64,000 bases of DNA, taken from Prochlorococcus sp. AG-402-G06. Lineage in GTDB: Bacteria; Cyanobacteriota; Cyanobacteriia; PCC-6307; Cyanobiaceae. The position numbers and the translations under genes are program-made. Below the pieces are notes generated by a model, which worked only from the letters and a program-made list of their open reading frames with translations, was not told where the DNA came from and ran no database searches. The stretch covers positions 1 to 64,000 of the forward strand of contig QCHR01000001.1 of assembly GCA_003277985.1 (NCBI GenBank). The letters run 5' to 3'. Of the stretch, positions 48,813 to 58,829 are shown piece by piece; position 1 is the first letter of the stretch, and each line of letters opens with the position of its first letter.

Positions 48813-49790
48813 ATGAAATTAATAATTAATATCAAGCCTTTTTCATTTCAACTAACAAGAAAGTTAATCACCTCGCAAAGAATTATTCATAACAAAGTAG
48901 GTTTATTGTTACAAATAAAAGACTCAGATGGAAATTGTGGATGGGGTGAAGTATCTCCTATGGAGAAAAATGAATTAAAAAAAAGTATCGACAGTCTTCA
49001 TTTTATTGGGAGAAAGACAACAAAAGATTCAATAGAAAATTATTTATGTGAATTACAAGGACTAGGAGCACTTACTTTCGGATTGGGCTCCTCCTTAGCC
49101 GATTTAGAAAATTTAACGATAAGAAAGCTAGATTTTGAAGGATTTGATATCACAAAATCAGCGTATCTTTTACCTACAGATATAGATCCTTTAGAGTCAA
49201 TACTTAACTATATAGATAGATCAAATCACAAGAAAAGTTCATGTACAATAAAATGGAAAGTATCTAACCAAGAAAACAACTTTAAGGAAGAGAAAATATT
49301 ACAAAAAATCTTAGATATTCTCCCTAAAAATTTCAAAATTAGAATCGACCCAAATGGAGGATGGAGTCGTCAAAAAGCAAAAGAATGGAGTAACGAACTC
49401 AAAAACGAACCTCGTTTGGAATGGATTGAACAGCCACTCCCATCAAAAGATATTGAAGGTTTATTTACATTAGCCAATCAAATTCCAATCGCACTAGATG
49501 AATCTTTGGTTGAATTTCCATATTTGCGAAAAACATGGAAAAGTTGGCAAATACGTCGCCCTGCTTTAGATGGTGATCCTCGATTACTTTTAAAAGAAAT
49601 AGAACAAGAAGATAGTCAAACAGTCATAAGCACAGCTTTTGAAACTGGTATTGGGAAAAGGTGGATTCATCACCTCGCTGCCAGGCAAGTTAAAGGGAAA
49701 AATCCTTGTGCACCTGGACTTGCACCTGGATGGTGCCCCAAAGCCCCACTCTTTAACAACAATCCAAAAATAGTCTGGGAAGCCGCATGA
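48813..49790 (+). CDS. menC: o-Succinylbenzoate synthase
   Basis: MenC dehydrates SHCHC to o-succinylbenzoate. The 325-residue enolase-superfamily protein has the capping domain with CGWGEVSPM and the KxK motif KWK at 147-149. Metal ligands lie in RIDPNGGW (D179), the WIEQPL glutamate (E206) and IALDESL (D229). The second general-base lysine expected around 249 reads IRRPALDG, so the position seems to be arginine. This is described as a finding. It is 25 bases after menA and overlaps menE by four. Confidence 0.85.
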   Translation: MKLIINIKPFSFQLTRKLITSQRIIHNKVGLLLQIKDSDGNCGWGEVSPMEKNELKKSIDSLHFIGRKTTKDSIENYLCELQGLGALTFGLGSSLADLENLTIRKLDFEGFDITKSAYLLPTDIDPLESILNYIDRSNHKKSSCTIKWKVSNQENNFKEEKILQKILDILPKNFKIRIDPNGGWSRQKAKEWSNELKNEPRLEWIEQPLPSKDIEGLFTLANQIPIALDESLVEFPYLRKTWKSWQIRRPALDGDPRLLLKEIEQEDSQTVISTAFETGIGKRWIHHLAARQVKGKNPCAPGLAPGWCPKAPLFNNNPKIVWEAA

Positions 49791-51022
49791 CTAAAATTGC
49801 AGTTGTAGAATGTATTCCTGAAAAAAACTTGGAATGTTCAAAAGAAATTTTGAAGAATTTTGAAAAGCATAACTGGGTATATCTAGCACCTCCAAAAGAT
49901 CGAACGAAAATTTCCACATCGTCAACTTTACCTGAAGGAGAAGGAATAATCATTGCAAGCGGGGGCAGCGTTGGAGGACCAAATCTTTGTTTACAATCAA
50001 TTCAAAATCTAACCAATTCGGCTTTAGCAACAGGAAAGTGGTTAAAGAATCATGGCCTTAAGCCAAATGAATGCATCATTCTCAATTCACTACCTTTACA
50101 CCATATAAGTGGCTTCATGCCTTGGTGGAGACATCAAACGTGGTGCTCGGAGTATCATTGGATTTCACCTTCTTTAATGCATAAACCACTTCAACTTAAG
50201 CAGTTTAGTGAAGAATTAACTAATAAATATAGACGTCCATCCATTACATCCCTAGTCCCAACTCAATTATTATCTTTGATTGATAATCCTGATGGTTTAA
50301 AATGGCTTCAATCTCTAGCGCTAATCTGGGTTGGAGGGGCTTTGATACCCACAGATCTTGCTGATAAAGCGCGAAGAAAGTCTATTAATTTAGCTCCTTG
50401 TTATGGGGCCACTGAAACTGTAGCAATGGTGACTTGCCTGAGTCCCAAAGATTTTTTAAAAGGAAGTAATAGTGTTGGGTTTCCTCTCGAAGATGTTGAG
50501 ATAGAAATCAACAAAAGAAATTCACTTAAGATTAAAACTAGTAGAATTGCAACTTCAAAATGGAAGAATGATAAATTCGAATCAATTACAGACATAAATG
50601 GATGGTGGGAAGCAGGTGATTTAGCGCAATACATCACTCTCGACAATAGAAAAGCAATACAAATCCTAGGTAGAAAAGATTCAGCTATAAATTCTGGTGG
50701 TGAAACGGTTTTCCCTGAAGATATCGAAATGGAATTAATGAAAATAATCTCGAAAAATCAAATTCCAATTAAAGACATTTTTGTACTAGGAGTTAGTGAT
50801 AAGAAATGGGGACAACGTTTAGTTGCCTTAACGAAATTCAAAGAAAAAGGAATCAACAGATATCAAATCATCTCACTTCTGACTGATCTCATTGAAGACT
50901 GGCAACCATCAAAAAAACCATTGAAATGGTACGATTGTCCAAGACTTTCAAGAAATATAAATAAAAAATGGGAAATAAAAAAATGGCAAGATTGGATAGC
51001 CTTTAATAGACCTATTAACTAA
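49787..51022 (+). CDS. menE: o-Succinylbenzoate--CoA ligase
   Basis: MenE activates o-succinylbenzoate as its CoA ester through an acyl-AMP. The 411-residue adenylate-forming enzyme is shorter than typical MenE. The P-loop reads IIIASGGSVGGP rather than the usual TSGSTGxPK. Later parts fit: LNSLPLHHISGFMPW, YGATETVAMVT, GWWEAGDLAQY, and a C-terminal subdomain with SRNINKKWEIKKW. The ATG overlaps the menC stop (ATGA), so the genes are coupled. The assignment rests on fold and gene order. It converges with the thioesterase gene. Confidence 0.85.
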   Translation: MTKIAVVECIPEKNLECSKEILKNFEKHNWVYLAPPKDRTKISTSSTLPEGEGIIIASGGSVGGPNLCLQSIQNLTNSALATGKWLKNHGLKPNECIILNSLPLHHISGFMPWWRHQTWCSEYHWISPSLMHKPLQLKQFSEELTNKYRRPSITSLVPTQLLSLIDNPDGLKWLQSLALIWVGGALIPTDLADKARRKSINLAPCYGATETVAMVTCLSPKDFLKGSNSVGFPLEDVEIEINKRNSLKIKTSRIATSKWKNDKFESITDINGWWEAGDLAQYITLDNRKAIQILGRKDSAINSGGETVFPEDIEMELMKIISKNQIPIKDIFVLGVSDKKWGQRLVALTKFKEKGINRYQIISLLTDLIEDWQPSKKPLKWYDCPRLSRNINKKWEIKKWQDWIAFNRPIN

Positions 51023-51486
51023 AAATTCAAACTAGATTCATAAAGCCACAAATTTATTTGCTTAGATAATGCACATTTTTTTCTTGTAATCGGATTTATC
51101 GATACATGTTTTATACTTGTCGTGCCGATTTTTTCACCATTCTTTTTAAATTTAAATCGAAGTGCAAATGAAGAATCATTTATCTTCTCTGGATTCAGTT
51201 CTATATAGATAGTATCTCCAACATAAAGTGGTTGAAAATAATTTGCTTCACAATGAATAATTGGTAAAGCTACATCCAGTTGGCTTGTATTTATTTGGTT
51301 TGTAGGAAAAATTTCTTGTGAAACTATTCCATATTTTTCTAAACTTTCTTCCCAAGTTTCATGACTCCATCTGAATAATTCAAGAAAATGCACCACTCCA
51401 GCAGCATCTGTTTCACCAAAACGAACTGTTCTTTTCAAAAATAACCATTCTCTAGGATTACGCTTTTCCAAAAATCTATCTATCAA
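51019..51486 (-). CDS. menI: Hotdog thioesterase, probable DHNA-CoA thioesterase (MenI)
   Basis: The 155-residue single-hotdog protein contains [22 protein letters not shown], the catalytic signature of 4-hydroxybenzoyl-CoA-like thioesterases. In cyanobacteria this family hydrolyses DHNA-CoA to DHNA in phylloquinone synthesis. Position next to menE supports that role. The start is a TTG at 51484-51486 that overlaps the ndhH tail by 11 bases, so translation is coupled to an NDH-1 subunit. Confidence 0.82.
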   Translation of the reverse strand: MIDRFLEKRNPREWLFLKRTVRFGETDAAGVVHFLELFRWSHETWEESLEKYGIVSQEIFPTNQINTSQLDVALPIIHCEANYFQPLYVGDTIYIELNPEKINDSSFALRFKFKKNGEKIGTTSIKHVSINPITRKKCALSKQINLWLYESSLNF

Positions 51487-52660
51487 CAGAACCCATAATC
51501 ACATCAATAGAGCCTAAGATAGCCATTATATCAGCGACTTTAGCCCCCTTCAGTATGTGAGGAAGTATCTGCAAATTATTAGAATCAGCTGCTCTAATCT
51601 TAAATCGCCAAGGAGTTACATCATTATTACCTTGAATAAATACTCCTATCTCTCCTTTCCCCGACTCAAGACGTGTATATAACTCACCATTAGGAATCTT
51701 AAAAGTAGGTGCAACTTTCTTAGCTACATATTGATAATCAAAACCTGACATATCACCTTTTTTTCCCTCAACTGTTCTTTTAGCCTCAAGATTTTCTGTT
51801 GCTCCCCCAGGTATCATCTCACAAGCTTGTCGTAATATTTTTAATGATTGTCTCATTTCTTCAATACGAACTCTATATCTTGCATAACAATCCCCCTCTT
51901 CCTCCCATGCAATATCCCATTCAAAATCATCGTAACATTCATAATGGTCTACCTTTCTTAAATCCCAGGGAACACCTGCAGCCCGAAGCATTGGGCCAGA
52001 AAGACTCCAATTAATCGCTTGTTCTTTTCCTATGACTCCTAAACCTTCTATACGTCTACGAAAGATAGGGTTATTAGTTATCAATTTTTCATACTCATCA
52101 ATTTTTGGACCAAACCAGTCACAAAAATCTTTGCATTTTTCTAACCAACCCCAAGGTAAATCACATGCAACGCCACCAATACGAAAATAATTATTATTAA
52201 TCAATCTTTGACCAGTTGCAGCCTCCCATAAATCGTAAATCATCTCTCTTTCTCTAAAAATATAGAAGAAAGGAGTTTGAGCCCCCACATCAGCCAAAAA
52301 TGGGCCTAACCATAGCAAATGGTTAGCTATTCTATTCAACTCAAGCATTATCACTCTGATATAACTTGCTCTCTTAGGTACCTTTATATTTGCTAAACGC
52401 TCAGGGGCATTAACAACAATGGCTTCATAAAACATACCAGCCGCATAATCCATGCGGCTCACGTAAGGAACAAACATAACGTTTGTTCTATTCTCCGCAA
52501 TTTTCTCCATCCCTCGATGCAAGTAACCAATAACTGGTTCACAATCAACAACATCTTCTCCATCAAGGGTTACGACCAATCGCAATACCCCATGCATTGA
52601 TGGATGATGTGGTCCAAAGTTGACCACCATTGGCTCCGTACGCGTTTCAAGCTGCGTCAT
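51476..52660 (-). CDS. ndhH: NAD(P)H-quinone oxidoreductase subunit H (NdhH)
   Basis: NdhH is the 49-kDa-type subunit of the photosynthetic NDH-1 complex, lining the quinone site and contacting the last Fe-S cluster. The 394-residue protein has [39 protein letters not shown], and the conserved end [43 protein letters not shown] chose the ATG at 52658-52660 ([10 protein letters not shown]). A further in-frame start six codons up lacks conservation. Confidence 0.96.
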   Translation of the reverse strand: MTQLETRTEPMVVNFGPHHPSMHGVLRLVVTLDGEDVVDCEPVIGYLHRGMEKIAENRTNVMFVPYVSRMDYAAGMFYEAIVVNAPERLANIKVPKRASYIRVIMLELNRIANHLLWLGPFLADVGAQTPFFYIFREREMIYDLWEAATGQRLINNNYFRIGGVACDLPWGWLEKCKDFCDWFGPKIDEYEKLITNNPIFRRRIEGLGVIGKEQAINWSLSGPMLRAAGVPWDLRKVDHYECYDDFEWDIAWEEEGDCYARYRVRIEEMRQSLKILRQACEMIPGGATENLEAKRTVEGKKGDMSGFDYQYVAKKVAPTFKIPNGELYTRLESGKGEIGVFIQGNNDVTPWRFKIRAADSNNLQILPHILKGAKVADIMAILGSIDVIMGSVDR

Positions 52661-52701
52661 TCGGCCCAACCAAAGCAATGTTTAAATACTAGTGAAAACT
52701 T

Positions 52702-53616
52702 ATGAAAGAAGGGCCAATTAGTTCAAGTTCTAACTTTAATCATGTCCCTATAATGGGGAAAGAAATAATTCAATCACTAAAGGAATTACCAAGTGAATTA
52801 ACAAAACAAGGATTAATTATTGATACCACTATTGGAGGAGGTGGTCATTCAGCTCAAATACTAGAACATTTCCCAGGAATCAAAATTATTGGGCTTGATC
52901 AAGATCCAATAGCAAGAGAAGCAGCCTCAAAAAAATTAATAAAATTTGGAACAAGAATAGAAATAATCTCTACAAACTTCGCAAACTTTTCACTTAACGA
53001 ACAAGCTATTTGTGTCCTGGCGGATCTTGGAGTTAGTAGTCATCAACTTGATGAGCCTTCAAGAGGTTTTAGCTTTCGTTTAAATGGTCCAATAGACATG
53101 CGCATGAATCCCAAAGAGGGTTCAAGTGCAGCTGAACTTATTGAATCTCTCTCTGAACAGGATCTAGCTGATTTAATATATAAATTAGGAGAAGAAAAAC
53201 GCTCTAGGCGTATTGCAAGAAAAATAAAAAATGATCTAGCAGAAAATGGACCATACTCTGGAACTCAAGACCTTTCTTATGCAATTGCCGGATGCTTCCC
53301 GCCCAAGCAGAGATATGGTCGAATTCATCCCTCAACAAGAACTTTTCAGGCTTTAAGAATAGCTGTAAATAATGAATTAGGCTCGCTCGAAAGTTTACTT
53401 TTAAAAGCTCCAAACTGGTTGTTAGAGAATGGATTATTTATGGTAATGAGTTTTCATTCACTAGAAGATAGAAGAGTAAAATCGAGTTTTAAAACTGACA
53501 ATAGATTAAAAGTACTATCTAAAAAACCCCTGAGAGCAAGCCCTCAGGAGATAGAATTAAATCCAAGAAGTAAAAGTGCAAAATTAAGAATTTCTGCAAG
53601 GAAATTCTTAAGATAA
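52702..53616 (+). CDS. rsmH: 16S rRNA (cytosine-1402-N4) methyltransferase RsmH
   Basis: The 304-residue SAM-dependent methyltransferase has [26 protein letters not shown] (SAM loop), [40 protein letters not shown] and [11 protein letters not shown]. It methylates C1402 of 16S rRNA near the P site. In many bacteria it heads the cell-division cluster; here it is separated from those genes, as is usual in cyanobacteria. It diverges from ndhH with 41 bases between. Confidence 0.96.
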   Translation: MKEGPISSSSNFNHVPIMGKEIIQSLKELPSELTKQGLIIDTTIGGGGHSAQILEHFPGIKIIGLDQDPIAREAASKKLIKFGTRIEIISTNFANFSLNEQAICVLADLGVSSHQLDEPSRGFSFRLNGPIDMRMNPKEGSSAAELIESLSEQDLADLIYKLGEEKRSRRIARKIKNDLAENGPYSGTQDLSYAIAGCFPPKQRYGRIHPSTRTFQALRIAVNNELGSLESLLLKAPNWLLENGLFMVMSFHSLEDRRVKSSFKTDNRLKVLSKKPLRASPQEIELNPRSKSAKLRISARKFLR

Positions 53617-53623
53617 ACTTAAC

Positions 53624-54772
53624 TTATCGTCTAAGATTAATCACTATGTTTGTAATAATCTCAATAGCTTTTTTAATCTCTTTCTCAGTAGTATTTCTTC
53701 CAATACTCATCCTTATTGATGCTTCAGCATCTTTTTTGCAGAGCCCTATCTCCCTAAGAACATGAGAAGCTTCACCATTGCTGCAAGCTGAACCACTAGT
53801 ACAAAAAATAAACCTCCTCAGTTCATCATGCAATTGACTCCCCCTCAAACCAGGGACAGTGATATTGAGGTTATGAGGCAATCTTTGATCGATAGATCCA
53901 TTAACTATCAATCCAGAAATATTCTTTTTTAATCCACTCAACAATAAGTTTCTAAAAAATAGAAGTCCCTTATTCCTCTCATCCTGGTCATTTTTTGTTA
54001 TTTCAACTGCCTTTGCAAAGCCTACAATTAAAGGGACAGGTAGCGTGCCAGATCTTAATCCAAACTCCTGACCACCTCCATATTGAGATGGTACAAGAGG
54101 GAATCCATCCCTAATCACCAAAGCTCCAATACCCTTAGGTCCATAGATTTTGTGAGCACTCAAGCTCATCAAATCTATGTGAAATTTATCGGGATCTAAA
54201 TCAAAGTATCCCAAAGCTTGAGCGGCATCAGTATGAAAAGCGATTCCCTCACTCTGACAAAAAGACCCAATTTCAGCGATAGGTTGCAAAACCCCTATCT
54301 CATTATTTGCAGCCATGACGCTAACCAAAAAAGTATCTTTTTCAACAGCTTCAGAAAGTTTTTCAATATTGATTAAACCATCTTTATTTGGTTGTAATTC
54401 TGACAAACGGAAACCTTCTTTTTGAAGCTGCCTAAGCGGATCAAGGACTGAATGATGTTCAGTTGAAACGGTAATTATATGTCCCTGTTTTCCAGTGAGT
54501 TTTGCTTTAGCTCTTGCATGTCCAACCAACCCCAAATTATTCGCTTCTGTTGCTCCACTAGTGAAAATTAATCTTTTAGGATTGACATTCAGATACGAAG
54601 CTATTTTTTCACGAGATACTTCTACTGCAGCAGAAGCAAAAACACCTGATCGATTATTATTGTTAGAGGGATTACCCCACAACTCATTCCAATAAGGAGC
54701 CATCTCCTCAACGACCTTTGAACAACAAGGTGTTGAGGACTGAAAATCAAAAATAAGATGATTATTATCCAT
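53624..54772 (-). CDS. Cysteine desulfurase (NifS/IscS family)
   Basis: The 382-residue PLP enzyme releases sulfur from cysteine for Fe-S clusters and thiolated tRNA. Visible motifs are IFTSGATEANNLGL, STEHHSVLDP, FHTDAAQALG, and the PLP lysine in LSAHKIYGPKGIGAL. The catalytic cysteine sits in the loop FCTSGSACSNGEASHVL, a long flexible loop typical of IscS/NifS rather than SufS. No scaffold genes are adjacent, so its partner is unknown. It converges with rsmH, seven bases apart. Confidence 0.9.
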   Translation of the reverse strand: MDNNHLIFDFQSSTPCCSKVVEEMAPYWNELWGNPSNNNNRSGVFASAAVEVSREKIASYLNVNPKRLIFTSGATEANNLGLVGHARAKAKLTGKQGHIITVSTEHHSVLDPLRQLQKEGFRLSELQPNKDGLINIEKLSEAVEKDTFLVSVMAANNEIGVLQPIAEIGSFCQSEGIAFHTDAAQALGYFDLDPDKFHIDLMSLSAHKIYGPKGIGALVIRDGFPLVPSQYGGGQEFGLRSGTLPVPLIVGFAKAVEITKNDQDERNKGLLFFRNLLLSGLKKNISGLIVNGSIDQRLPHNLNITVPGLRGSQLHDELRRFIFCTSGSACSNGEASHVLREIGLCKKDAEASIRMSIGRNTTEKEIKKAIEIITNIVINLRR

Positions 54773-54849
54773 TGATTCATTCGTTAAGCTAAATAATAGA
54801 GAGGAATAAAGGTTAATATCCTCTTTAAAAACTCTAGAAGTCCATTTTT

Positions 54850-55578
54850 ATGAGTGATCCAAATCCATCAACACAAGAAGTTTCTCAAACTCCAAGGATA
54901 TTACTTGTCGATGACGAGCCTGGTTTAAGAACTGCTGTCCAGGCTTATCTTGAAGATGAAGGATTTCAAGTTACAACCGCTGTAGATGGAGAAGAGGGGT
55001 GGGAAAAAGCTCAAACAATGCTCCCTGATGTAATTATCAGTGACGTTATGATGCCTAGATGTGATGGCTATGGACTTTTAAAAAAAATTAGAGAAGATGA
55101 AAGACTTGGAGGTACACCAGTCATTTTCCTTACTGCTAAGGGCATGACTGCTGATAGAACTCAGGGGTATCAAGCAGGCGTGGACGACTACATGCCAAAA
55201 CCATTTGATCCTGATGAGCTAGTTGCAAGAGTTAAGAATGTAGTTCAGCGGCAAGAGCGATTATTAACTGAAGCAGCCAGATTTGCTAATGCTGATGTTG
55301 GCCAAATGGCAAAACAGATTACAGAAATCAAATCAATGCTTAGTCATGGGGATAAAAATCACTCACGGAAAGATGATTCGATTCCAAATTTCACCCCAAG
55401 AGAGGCAAGCGTTTTGCAACTAGTAGCTGAGGGTTTAATGAACAAAGAAATTGCAAGACAACTTGAGACTTCCATCCGGAATGTAGAGAAATATGTGAGT
55501 AGATTATTTATTAAAACCGGTACTTCTAGTAGAACAGAACTAGTTAGATATGCACTTGAAAATCATTTAGTTACCTAA
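54850..55578 (+). CDS. Response regulator, NarL/LuxR family
   Basis: The 242-residue protein has an N-terminal receiver domain: LLVDDEPG acidic pocket, phosphoacceptor aspartate in IISDVMMPRCDGYG (about 62), and TAKG lysine. A linker and a LuxR-type helix-turn-helix follow (FTPREASVLQLVAEGLMNKEIARQL, then NVEKYVSRLFIKTGTSSRTEL). The receiver's YMPKPFDPDELVARV is typical of cyanobacterial regulators. No histidine kinase is nearby, so the partner and target genes are unknown. It diverges from the desulfurase across 77 bases. Confidence 0.93.
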   Translation: MSDPNPSTQEVSQTPRILLVDDEPGLRTAVQAYLEDEGFQVTTAVDGEEGWEKAQTMLPDVIISDVMMPRCDGYGLLKKIREDERLGGTPVIFLTAKGMTADRTQGYQAGVDDYMPKPFDPDELVARVKNVVQRQERLLTEAARFANADVGQMAKQITEIKSMLSHGDKNHSRKDDSIPNFTPREASVLQLVAEGLMNKEIARQLETSIRNVEKYVSRLFIKTGTSSRTELVRYALENHLVT

Positions 55579-55608
55579 ATGTGTTTTGGAAAAAAAATTT
55601 TTATTTCT

Positions 55609-56310
55609 CTAGGATTTAACAAATTCTATTAATTTAGAAAAATAGAAAGGAGCTTGATTCAACTTGCTTTTGACCACTTTAAAACCAGATTGCTTGGCAG
55701 CTTCGATAATTCCGGTCTCCCTTAATGTATAGGCACGAGTAGTTTTACTTGGTCCAGGAAATAGTTGACCAATACCTTTCAAAAGGGCTAGTAGAGGAGT
55801 ATAAGGAGCAAAGCTAACAATTAATCTTTCATCAGATAATTGACAGAGATGTTTCACCATTGCTTCAGCCTCCTGTTGAGGATAGTGAATGAAAACATCT
55901 AAACAAATAACTGTATTAAATGAACCTTTTAAATTTTCTAAATCAGATGTTCGAAAATTCAGCTTATTTAAGTCCAAACCTGCATCCTTTGCCCTGCTTT
56001 TTGTCTCATTTATCATGGCTTCAGAAATATCACTTAAATGGATCGATTTCGCACCCAATCTTGCCAATGGAATACTTAAACTACCTACACCACAACCTGC
56101 ATCACAGAAACTTTTATCCTTAATATTGTCATACTCTTTCAACCAACTAATGACATCATCCACTGTCTTTTGGTGACCTATCCTTATATTTTTTTGCACT
56201 TTATTTACATCATCACTTTCGCTATAGATGCGATTCCATCTATCAAACCCAGTCCCATTAAAATATTCAGTGACTTCCGCCTTTTCATTGTTCTCAATTT
56301 TCGTTGTCAT
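55609..56310 (-). CDS. chlM: Magnesium protoporphyrin IX O-methyltransferase
   Basis: ChlM methylates Mg-protoporphyrin IX at the 13-propionate, a committed step of chlorophyll synthesis. The 233-residue SAM enzyme has YFNGTGFDRWNRIYSE, the SAM loop FCDAGCGVGSLSIPLA, LSDISEAMI and the LDVFIHYP segment. The later SFAPYTPLLALLKGIGQLFPGPSKTTRAY is specific to the ChlM/BchM group. It converges with the response regulator and follows nagA with a 28-base gap. Confidence 0.95.
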   Translation of the reverse strand: MTTKIENNEKAEVTEYFNGTGFDRWNRIYSESDDVNKVQKNIRIGHQKTVDDVISWLKEYDNIKDKSFCDAGCGVGSLSIPLARLGAKSIHLSDISEAMINETKSRAKDAGLDLNKLNFRTSDLENLKGSFNTVICLDVFIHYPQQEAEAMVKHLCQLSDERLIVSFAPYTPLLALLKGIGQLFPGPSKTTRAYTLRETGIIEAAKQSGFKVVKSKLNQAPFYFSKLIEFVKS

Positions 56311-56338
56311 TTAATCAGATAATTACCTCTAACCAATC

Positions 56339-57499
56339 TTACGCAGCCAAATGCCAAGACAACTGATGATTACAAGAATTCATTTTCCATCGAAGTAAAG
56401 AGTGAATATTTTTTCCAATAAAAAAAGATTCTTGAGTCATTTTGTTATGACTTAACACCATTCGTGGAGCCAGTGTTGCCATCCAAATAGCAGCAGAAGG
56501 ATCATTAATCCAATTAGCTATTTTTTTGCATGCATCTAGTAAAGGCAAAGTGGATCCTGCAATTGTTTCATTTGGAAGCCTGCATAAACCATTTTCTACT
56601 GTTATGGAGCGTTTGTCCCAATTAAACGATCCATCTCCTAAACCATAAGCTGATATTGCATCACTAACTAAGACAATTTGCTTTGGTGCAAGTATCTTTA
56701 AAAGCCTAATCATATCTGCATGAACATGAACACCATCAGCAATCAGTCCTAGGAAGACATCGTCTCTTCTTGAAGCCGCTCCGATAGGTCCAATAGCTCG
56801 ATGATGCAAACCTTTCATTGCATTAAATGTATGTGTAACCATGGTTACTCCATTATTAAAAGCACTCATTGCCGAATCAAAATCAGCTGAAGAATGTCCC
56901 AGTGAAACCACGATATTTAATTCTCTTAAACGAGAAATTACATCAGAAGAACCTTTTAATTCTGGAGCTAATGTCATTAATGCGATGTCGTCTTCAAATC
57001 CCTTTATTCTGTCATTTAAAGCAGAAATGCTTGGCTTACAAATACTTTCTATATCATGTGCTCCAGAATATGATTCACATAAAAAAGGTCCTTCCATATG
57101 AGCACCAAGAAGTCGACATCTATTAATCGCAGTATGTTTTTTAGTTTCCTTTAAGACCTTCATTCCTAATTGGAATTGATCTTGAGAACAACTGACAAAA
57201 GTTGGACAAATTCCTTCAACACCATCAAGCCAAAGTCGATCAAGCAATGTTAATAATTTAGGTATTTTGTTAAAAGTTAAATCTGTAAATGAAATCCCTA
57301 AACCTCCATTTATTTGGAGATCAATCGCTCTTGGACTTAGCCAATCACCACACCAATCTTCGTCATTAATTGATTCCCTATTGGAATTTTTATCAATCGA
57401 GAGAATAATCCCTTGTTCATCTAAAACTACTGAGAATAAATTATTTTCATCTTCGCTTTTATCTGGTTGAGGTAATTTGATGTTTGTAATTTTTCTCAT
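56339..57499 (-). CDS. nagA: N-acetylglucosamine-6-phosphate deacetylase
   Basis: NagA removes acetate from GlcNAc-6-phosphate during amino-sugar recycling. The 386-residue amidohydrolase carries AIDLQINGGLG, the metal glutamate in GAHMEGPFL, SLGHSSADFD, THTFNAMKGLHHRA and LVSDAISAYG. The last few residues diverge from the family. No nagB or transporter is close, so the role may be cell-wall recycling. It diverges from purE with 79 bases between. Confidence 0.92.
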   Translation of the reverse strand: MRKITNIKLPQPDKSEDENNLFSVVLDEQGIILSIDKNSNRESINDEDWCGDWLSPRAIDLQINGGLGISFTDLTFNKIPKLLTLLDRLWLDGVEGICPTFVSCSQDQFQLGMKVLKETKKHTAINRCRLLGAHMEGPFLCESYSGAHDIESICKPSISALNDRIKGFEDDIALMTLAPELKGSSDVISRLRELNIVVSLGHSSADFDSAMSAFNNGVTMVTHTFNAMKGLHHRAIGPIGAASRRDDVFLGLIADGVHVHADMIRLLKILAPKQIVLVSDAISAYGLGDGSFNWDKRSITVENGLCRLPNETIAGSTLPLLDACKKIANWINDPSAAIWMATLAPRMVLSHNKMTQESFFIGKNIHSLLRWKMNSCNHQLSWHLAA

Positions 57500-57578
57500 T
57501 TCTTAAAAACTAAAAATAATTAATGCAGGATTAATAAATTATTGGCATTATTAGGTATAAGATTTATAAAATTGAGAA

Positions 57579-58115
57579 TTGTCTTTAACCGAAACTAATA
57601 CATTTAAGGGAGTGGCAGTAGTTATGGGTAGTGATTCAGATCTTAAAACTCTTCAGCCTGCGGTTACAATTTTAGATCAATTTGGCATATCTAATGAAGT
57701 AAGGATCTTATCTGCTCATAGAACTCCAACAGAAATGATGGATTTTGCTCAAATGGCTGAATCAAATGGTTTTGGAGTCATAATTGCGGGAGCTGGAGGG
57801 GCTGCTCATTTACCTGGAATGATCGCATCGCTTACGACCCTTCCAGTGATAGGCGTTCCAGTCAAAAGCAAGGCGCTTTCAGGAATAGATTCTATGTATT
57901 CAATCTTGCAAATGCCCTCAGGCATCCCAGTAGCAACGGTTGCCATTGAAGGAAGCCTAAATGCTGGTCTTTTAGCTACTCAAATTTTAGCAATTAACAA
58001 TACTGAATTGACAAATAAATTAAAAACCTACAGATCCGAGCTTCACGACCTTGTAGTAGAAAAAGATCAAAGACTTAAAAAAATTGGAGCTAAAACGTAT
58101 CTAGAAAAAATGTAA
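57579..58115 (+). CDS. purE: N5-carboxyaminoimidazole ribonucleotide mutase (PurE)
   Basis: PurE class I shifts the carboxyl group of N5-CAIR to give CAIR in purine synthesis. The 178-residue protein shows VVMGSDSDLKTLQPAV, the active-site SAHRTP, IIAGAGGAAHLPGMIA, and PVKSKALSGIDSMYSILQMPSGIPVATV. The start is TTG at 57579, since the first ATG is inside the phosphate loop. It converges with cysC; no purK is next to it. Confidence 0.95.
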   Translation: MSLTETNTFKGVAVVMGSDSDLKTLQPAVTILDQFGISNEVRILSAHRTPTEMMDFAQMAESNGFGVIIAGAGGAAHLPGMIASLTTLPVIGVPVKSKALSGIDSMYSILQMPSGIPVATVAIEGSLNAGLLATQILAINNTELTNKLKTYRSELHDLVVEKDQRLKKIGAKTYLEKM

Positions 58116-58141
58116 TGAACATAAAATTCATTACTAATTTA

Positions 58142-58777
58142 CTAAGAAATTTTTGAAATAATCTTTTTCTTCACAAGTAACTCAGTAACTATGTCTACGC
58201 ATTTATCAATCTCCAGATTTCCAGTATCAATTTTCAATTCTGGAGACTGAGGATCTTCATAAGGACTTGAGATTCCAGTAAACTCTTTGATTTCTCCATT
58301 TCTAGCCTTGGCATAAAGTCCTTTTGTATCTCTCGTTTCACAAACACCTAAAGCAGCTGAACAATGTATTTCTATAAAATCATTTTCTCCAACTAATGAT
58401 CTTGCATTATCGCGATCGACTCTAAATGGAGATACGAATGCAGTTAAAACAATTATTCCAGCGTCAAGAAACAACTTAGAGACTTCGCCGATTCTTCTAA
58501 TATTTTCTTCTCTATCAACATCAGAAAATCCCAAGTCCTTGCATAAACCATGTCTGATGTTGTCACCATCTAACACATAAGTTGAATACCCATTTTTGTG
58601 TAGGGCTACATTTACTGCATTGGCTAGCGTGCTCTTACCTGAACCAGATAGACCTGTAAACCAAAGTATTGCACTGCGATGCCCTTTTTGCTGAGATCTA
58701 GCTTCCCTATCAACTGAAGATTGATGCCAAACTATATTGGTGGCTTTCGATAAAGGACTTTGAGATTTTTGTTCCAT
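58142..58777 (-). CDS. cysC: Adenylylsulfate kinase
   Basis: CysC phosphorylates APS to PAPS for sulfate assimilation or sulfonation. The 211-residue protein has the P-loop [43 protein letters not shown], and the APS-site [14 protein letters not shown]. An N-terminal extension of about 30 residues precedes the core. Family kinases are sometimes fused to ATP sulfurylase; this one is stand-alone. It is followed upstream by the SUI1 gene after 52 bases. Confidence 0.94.
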   Translation of the reverse strand: MEQKSQSPLSKATNIVWHQSSVDREARSQQKGHRSAILWFTGLSGSGKSTLANAVNVALHKNGYSTYVLDGDNIRHGLCKDLGFSDVDREENIRRIGEVSKLFLDAGIIVLTAFVSPFRVDRDNARSLVGENDFIEIHCSAALGVCETRDTKGLYAKARNGEIKEFTGISSPYEDPQSPELKIDTGNLEIDKCVDIVTELLVKKKIISKIS

Positions 58778-58829
58778 GAATTCAGACTAATTGTTTACTA
58801 TTGTCCATGTTGATCGACACAGTTTATTC

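Noticed and set aside
57240-57500. Short plus-strand frames in nagA
   Set aside because: These are antisense shadows of nagA with no start context or motif.
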